Origin: Oscillospiraceae bacterium | Lineage (GTDB): Bacteria; Bacillota; Clostridia; UBA1381 | Reading direction: 5' to 3' | DNA: 8,961 nt | NCBI GenBank assembly: GCA_022508725.1 | Contig: JAFLUR010000078.1 | Span: forward strand, 1-8,961 | In this document: one piece after another, positions 6,322 to 8,961 of the stretch | Layout of the letters: each line of letters begins with the position of its first letter | Numbering within the stretch: position 1 is the first letter of the stretch | Notes under the pieces: model-generated | Database searches by the model: none | What the model was told of the DNA's origin: nothing | What the model saw: the letters and a program-made list of their open reading frames with translations, nothing else | Program-made: the position numbers and the translations under genes

Positions 6322-7819
6322 ACCCAATCGCCCCCAATTTGTCCCGAATTTCATTTTCCAGCTCATGCGATTTTTTGAACATATCCGAAAGCTCCGCTGT
6401 AAGCCGCTTCATTTTCTCGTCAAACGGCTCGCCGTCGTCCTCTTGCTCCTCAATGCCGATATACCGCCCGGGAGTCAAAATATAGTCCTGCTTTGCTATC
6501 TCCTCGATTGTCGCCGCAGCGCAGAAGCCCTTGACTTCCTCGAAATCTCCGTTTTGAAACGCTCTGAACGTATCGGCAAGTTTTTTAATATCTTCATCGG
6601 TAAAATCACGATGCTTCCGGTCAACCATGTACCCCATTTTCCGCGCATCAATAAACAGCGTTTTTCCTTTTTGCTTCTTGTTTTTGCTGATAAACCAAAG
6701 CGTCACGGGGATAGTTACGCTGTAAAAAAGCTGCGTCGGCATAGCAACGATACCCTCAATCAAATCCGCTTCAATTATATTCTTTCTGATTTCACCCTCA
6801 CCGCTCGATTGCGTGGACAGCGCGCCGTTTGCAAGCACAAGACCGATTTTTCCGTTCGGAGCAAGGTGATGTATCATGTGCTGAATCCAAGCATAATTGG
6901 CGTTGCCTGCGGGAGGAATACCGTATTTCCAGCGCATATCGTCTTTCAGCTTGTCCCGGCCCCAATTGGAAAGATTGAAAGGCGGATTTGCCATAATAAA
7001 ATCCGCTTTCAGTGTTTTGTGCAGATCGTTAAAAAACGTATCTGCGTGATAAGCTCCGAAATCGGCGTCAATACCGCGGATAGCCATATTCATTTTAGCC
7101 ATTTTCCATGTATCGGCGTTTGATTCCTGCCCGTAAACCGAAATATTACCTCTGTTTCCGCTGTGTGCCTGAATGAACTTCGCACTCTGCACAAACATTC
7201 CGCCGCTGCCGCAGCAAGGATCGTACACGCGGCAATTTTCAAAGGGATTGAGTATCGCAACAATAGTTTTAACGATACTTGACGGAGTGTAGAACTCACC
7301 GCCCTTAACTCCCTCATAAACGGCAAACTGAGCGATACAGTATTCGTATGTGCGACCGAGTAAATCCTTGCTGTCCTCCGTATCGGTCATATCCATATTA
7401 TTGGTAAATAAATCAACCACTTCGCCGAGTACACGCTTATCAAGATCCGGACTCGCATAATTTTTCGGCAAAACATTTTTAAGCGTTTTGTTTTCTTCCT
7501 CGATAGCACTCATGGCATCGTCAATAACAATACCGATTTCGGGAGTATGCGCGGCAGCAGCCACAACCGACCAGCGCGCTTTTTCCGGCACAAAGAATAT
7601 ATTTTTCATCATATAAGCGTCAGGCTCGTTTTCAAAGCCGTCGCCCTCGGCTGCAAGCTCATTGTAGCGTTTTTCAAATGCGCTCCCTATGTAGCGCAGG
7701 AATATCAGACCCACGATTACTTTTCTGTATTCGGCAGCGGGAATATGCCCCCACAAAACACAGGCGGCGTCCCATATCTGTTTTTCAAATCCAATATCGG
7801 TGTTATTTTTTCCGGTCAT
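6311..7819 (-). CDS. hsdM: Type I restriction-modification DNA methyltransferase, M subunit (N6-adenine)
   Basis: A 502-aa protein, normal for HsdM. With HsdS it forms the methyltransferase that transfers a methyl group from S-adenosylmethionine to adenine N6 in the recognition site, protecting host DNA. The N-terminal HsdM helical domain (about 8-130, with WGHIPAAEYRKVIVGLIFLR) precedes GEFYTP (174-179). SAM-binding motif I follows as YDPCCGSGGMF (199-209), then catalytic motif IV NPPF (278-281). The C-terminus is coiled-coil-like (about 464-494) and contacts HsdS. All key residues are present. The start at 7819 is fixed by GGAGG at 7833-7829 and by the promoter at 7869-7897. A longer open frame to 7897 would begin inside the promoter. 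It is the first gene of the operon and overlaps mntA by 11 bases. Confidence 0.97.
   Translation of the reverse strand: MTGKNNTDIGFEKQIWDAACVLWGHIPAAEYRKVIVGLIFLRYIGSAFEKRYNELAAEGDGFENEPDAYMMKNIFFVPEKARWSVVAAAAHTPEIGIVIDDAMSAIEEENKTLKNVLPKNYASPDLDKRVLGEVVDLFTNNMDMTDTEDSKDLLGRTYEYCIAQFAVYEGVKGGEFYTPSSIVKTIVAILNPFENCRVYDPCCGSGGMFVQSAKFIQAHSGNRGNISVYGQESNADTWKMAKMNMAIRGIDADFGAYHADTFFNDLHKTLKADFIMANPPFNLSNWGRDKLKDDMRWKYGIPPAGNANYAWIQHMIHHLAPNGKIGLVLANGALSTQSSGEGEIRKNIIEADLIEGIVAMPTQLFYSVTIPVTLWFISKNKKQKGKTLFIDARKMGYMVDRKHRDFTDEDIKKLADTFRAFQNGDFEEVKGFCAAATIEEIAKQDYILTPGRYIGIEEQEDDGEPFDEKMKRLTAELSDMFKKSHELENEIRDKLGAIGYEI
6318..6335 (-). repeat. Direct repeat copy 1 (hsdM end / mntA start)
   Basis: On the minus strand GGGGGCGATTGGGTATGA encodes the C-terminal residues GAIGYE of HsdM and contains the mntA start codon. 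It matches the copy at the hsdS start in 17 of 18 positions. The two copies bracket mntA-hepT exactly. Confidence 0.75.
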
Positions 7820-7828
7820 TTTATACGT

Positions 7829-7833
7829 CCTCC
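7829..7833 (-). promoter_or_regulatory. Shine-Dalgarno of hsdM
   Basis: GGAGG on the minus strand, 9 bases upstream of ATG 7819. It decides the hsdM start against the upstream in-frame starts. Confidence 0.8.
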
Positions 7834-7868
7834 GTTTGCTTATCGAAAAATACATTGTTATTTGTTTT

Positions 7869-7897
7869 ATTATACCATAATCCTTACAATTCGTCAA
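7869..7897 (-). promoter_or_regulatory. Sigma-A type promoter of the hsd operon
   Basis: On the minus strand TTGACG (7897-7892), a 17-base spacer and a perfect TATAAT (7874-7869), with TGG directly before the -10 (an extended -10 element). Transcription should begin around 7862, giving a leader of about 43 bases before hsdM. No other strong promoter was noticed inside the operon, and gene spacing is tight (from -14 to +23 bases). All seven genes are therefore probably one transcript. Confidence 0.85.
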
Positions 7898-7908
7898 TTA
7901 TCGAATTG
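7887..7908. promoter_or_regulatory. 22-bp inverted repeat over the hsd -35 box (candidate operator)
   Basis: CAATTCG (7887-7893) and CGAATTG (7902-7908) are perfect inverted 7-base arms separated by 8 bases. The -35 hexamer of the hsd promoter (7892-7897) overlaps one arm and the centre. A dimeric repressor bound here would block RNA polymerase. No dedicated regulator gene lies next to it in the window. The arms would also form a weak hairpin, but it lies upstream of the expected transcription start, so a DNA-level role is more likely. Confidence 0.5.
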
Positions 7909-7951
7909 CGCTTTTTATGAATAGGTTAAGACCGGTACGAATATATTTTAT

Positions 7952-7980
7952 TTGCTTTTCACCGCAATATATGATATAGT
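7952..7980 (+). promoter_or_regulatory. Promoter of the aldo/keto reductase gene
   Basis: TTGCTT (7952-7957), a 17-base spacer and TATAGT (7975-7980), with TGA before the -10 giving a TGn extended element. Expected transcription starts about 35 bases before ATG 8024. A GGGAGAAAGG Shine-Dalgarno lies at 8009-8018. Confidence 0.6.
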
Positions 7981-8023
7981 GGTTATATAATTCACATAAA
8001 TAATACATGGGAGAAAGGTTATT

Positions 8024-8734
8024 ATGAAATACATAGATTTGCCCGGAACAAAAAATCCGATATCGCGTTTAATATTCGGAACGGCAATTAACACCATGAT
8101 ATCCGGCAATAACGCCGACTGCATTCTCGACGCGGCGTTTGACAACGGTATAAATACATTTGACACGGCGCGCGTATACGGTATGAGCGAGCGTGTTTTG
8201 GGCAACCGGATACGCTCAAGAAATATACGCGATAAAGTAAATATTATAACAAAGGGATGTCATCACAACAATAACGGCAAAAGAGTTACTCCGCGTGATC
8301 TGTTTTCGGATGTTGAAGCTTCTCTCAATGAGCTTGGCACCGACTATATAGATTTGTATTTGCTCCACCGCGATGATGAAAGCAAGCCGGTATCGGATAT
8401 TATCGAATCTCTTAACGAATTGCAAATTCAGGGAAAGATATTGACGTTCGGCGCATCAAATTGGACTCATACCCGTATTGCGGAGGCGAATGATTATGCC
8501 AAAAAGCATAACTTGAACGGCTTTTCGGTATCGAGCCCGTGTTTCAGCGCGGCAAAACGCGTTTTTGACCCATGGGGCGGAAGCGTTGATATATCGGGAG
8601 ATGAAAATAAACCCGCACGCGATATGTATATTGAAAATAATATGCCGGTAATCGCATATTCAAGCCTTGCCCGCGGATTTTTGTCGGGGAAATTCAAATC
8701 CGACGGCAGCAAGGGATTCAAAGATGTTTTCTGA
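8024..8734 (+). CDS. Aldo/keto reductase, interrupted by an in-frame TGA at codon 237
   Basis: The protein (236 residues before the stop) is an aldo/keto reductase with a TIM-barrel NAD(P)H-dependent fold, reducing aldehydes or ketones in the cytoplasm; the substrate is unknown. The catalytic tetrad is complete: Asp47 and Tyr52 in FDTARVYG, Lys77 in ITKG, and His115 in LYLLHRDD. GASNWT (143-148) and AYSSLARGFLSG (211-222) are typical of the NADP-binding side of the barrel. Full-length relatives are about 310-330 aa, so this product lacks the last barrel segment and much of the cofactor pocket. The coding sequence continues in the same frame after the TGA, so the cause is one base substitution (for example TCA to TGA) or a sequencing error, not a frameshift. 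As written, the protein is probably non-functional. It is divergently transcribed from the hsd operon with its own promoter, and no functional link is visible. Confidence 0.88.
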   Translation: MKYIDLPGTKNPISRLIFGTAINTMISGNNADCILDAAFDNGINTFDTARVYGMSERVLGNRIRSRNIRDKVNIITKGCHHNNNGKRVTPRDLFSDVEASLNELGTDYIDLYLLHRDDESKPVSDIIESLNELQIQGKILTFGASNWTHTRIAEANDYAKKHNLNGFSVSSPCFSAAKRVFDPWGGSVDISGDENKPARDMYIENNMPVIAYSSLARGFLSGKFKSDGSKGFKDVF

Positions 8735-8961
8735 GAAAATGCGCCTTTTGAATATGATTGCCCCGAAAATATCGCGCTTTTGAAACGCATTGAGGACGTA
8801 TCCGATGATCGCGGCATCACTGTCGCGCAGGCGGCTCTTGCATGGCTTATGAGTCATAAAATGAATATATGCGCCGTGCTGAGTCCGGCTTCACCGGAGC
8901 ATATCAAGCATGATGTTGCCGCGGCGGATATGCGTCTTACCGATGAAGAATTTGAATATAT
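8735..8961 (+). pseudogene. In-frame C-terminal continuation of the aldo/keto reductase (runs off right edge)
   Basis: Reading on in frame after the TGA at 8732-8734 gives 75 codons without a stop. They begin ENAPFEYDCPENIALLKRIE and include GITVAQAALAWLMSHKMNIC and AVLSPASPEHIKHDVAAAD. These match the standard C-terminal pattern of the family (a helix, 'GxTxxQxALAWL', then 'SPASPEH' contacting the NADP phosphate region). The piece has no convincing start or ribosome binding site of its own. It is the severed end of the gene at 8024, either a real nonsense mutation or a base-call error. Confidence 0.8.

Noticed and set aside
6197..7123. 308-codon plus-strand open frame
   Set aside because: It is wholly antisense to the hsdM C-terminal half and the mntA start. 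Its translation has no recognisable domain, and it has no promoter or ribosome binding site.
7820..7897. N-terminal extension of hsdM
   Set aside because: The extension would start within the -35 of the promoter and reads through the -10 and Shine-Dalgarno; family N-termini match the start at 7819.
8732..8734. TGA read as Trp through a variant genetic code
   Set aside because: hsdR and mntA both end at TGA exactly at the natural family C-terminus, and long genes use TGG for Trp without internal TGA.
1..8961. CRISPR array, tRNA or rRNA genes, complete insertion sequence
   Set aside because: No regularly spaced repeats, cloverleaf-like segments, rRNA motifs or intact transposase with terminal inverted repeats were seen.

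Overview
The window looks like a low-to-medium GC Firmicutes genome, most likely an uncultured or gut-type clostridial organism. The grounds are GGAGG-type Shine-Dalgarno sites, a textbook TTGACG-N17-TATAAT promoter, and protein sequences of clostridial flavour. TGA terminates hsdR and mntA exactly where those families end, and Trp is encoded by TGG throughout, so the genetic code looks standard.

Layout. (1) Positions 1-163, minus strand: the N-terminal 54 codons of a flavodoxin/NADPH-dependent FMN reductase-type protein that runs off the left edge. (2) Positions 164-659: no convincing gene, only short open stretches in shifting frames that look like decayed coding debris. (3) Positions 660-7819, minus strand: a compact seven-gene operon reading hsdM - mntA - hepT - hsdS - orf (2-TM membrane protein) - orf (97 aa) - hsdR. 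It is driven by a strong sigma-A promoter at 7869-7897 whose -35 box lies inside a 22-bp inverted repeat that could be an operator. (4) Positions 7820-8023: a divergent intergenic region with a promoter in each direction. (5) Positions 8024-8961, plus strand: an aldo/keto reductase gene interrupted by an in-frame TGA at codon 237. The homologous C-terminal part continues in the same frame to the right edge.

How it works together. HsdM, HsdS and HsdR form a complete Type I restriction-modification system: methylation by M2S, ATP-driven translocation and cleavage by R. Two further modules sit inside the operon. Between hsdM and hsdS is an MNT-type nucleotidyltransferase antitoxin (MntA) with an HI0074/HepT-type partner toxin carrying an intact R-x4-H-x-Y motif. 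This pair is bracketed by an 18-position near-perfect direct repeat, one copy at the mntA start and one at the hsdS start, which suggests a cassette inserted at the original hsdM/hsdS junction. Between hsdS and hsdR are two small, AT-rich, unrecognised genes that overlap by one base (TAG/GTG): a two-helix membrane protein and a 97-aa soluble protein. They occupy the operon slot that the PrrC anticodon nuclease occupies in the E. coli prr locus. They are the best candidates here for an undescribed function, possibly a back-up abortive-infection module guarded by the restriction system. That role is inference from position only.
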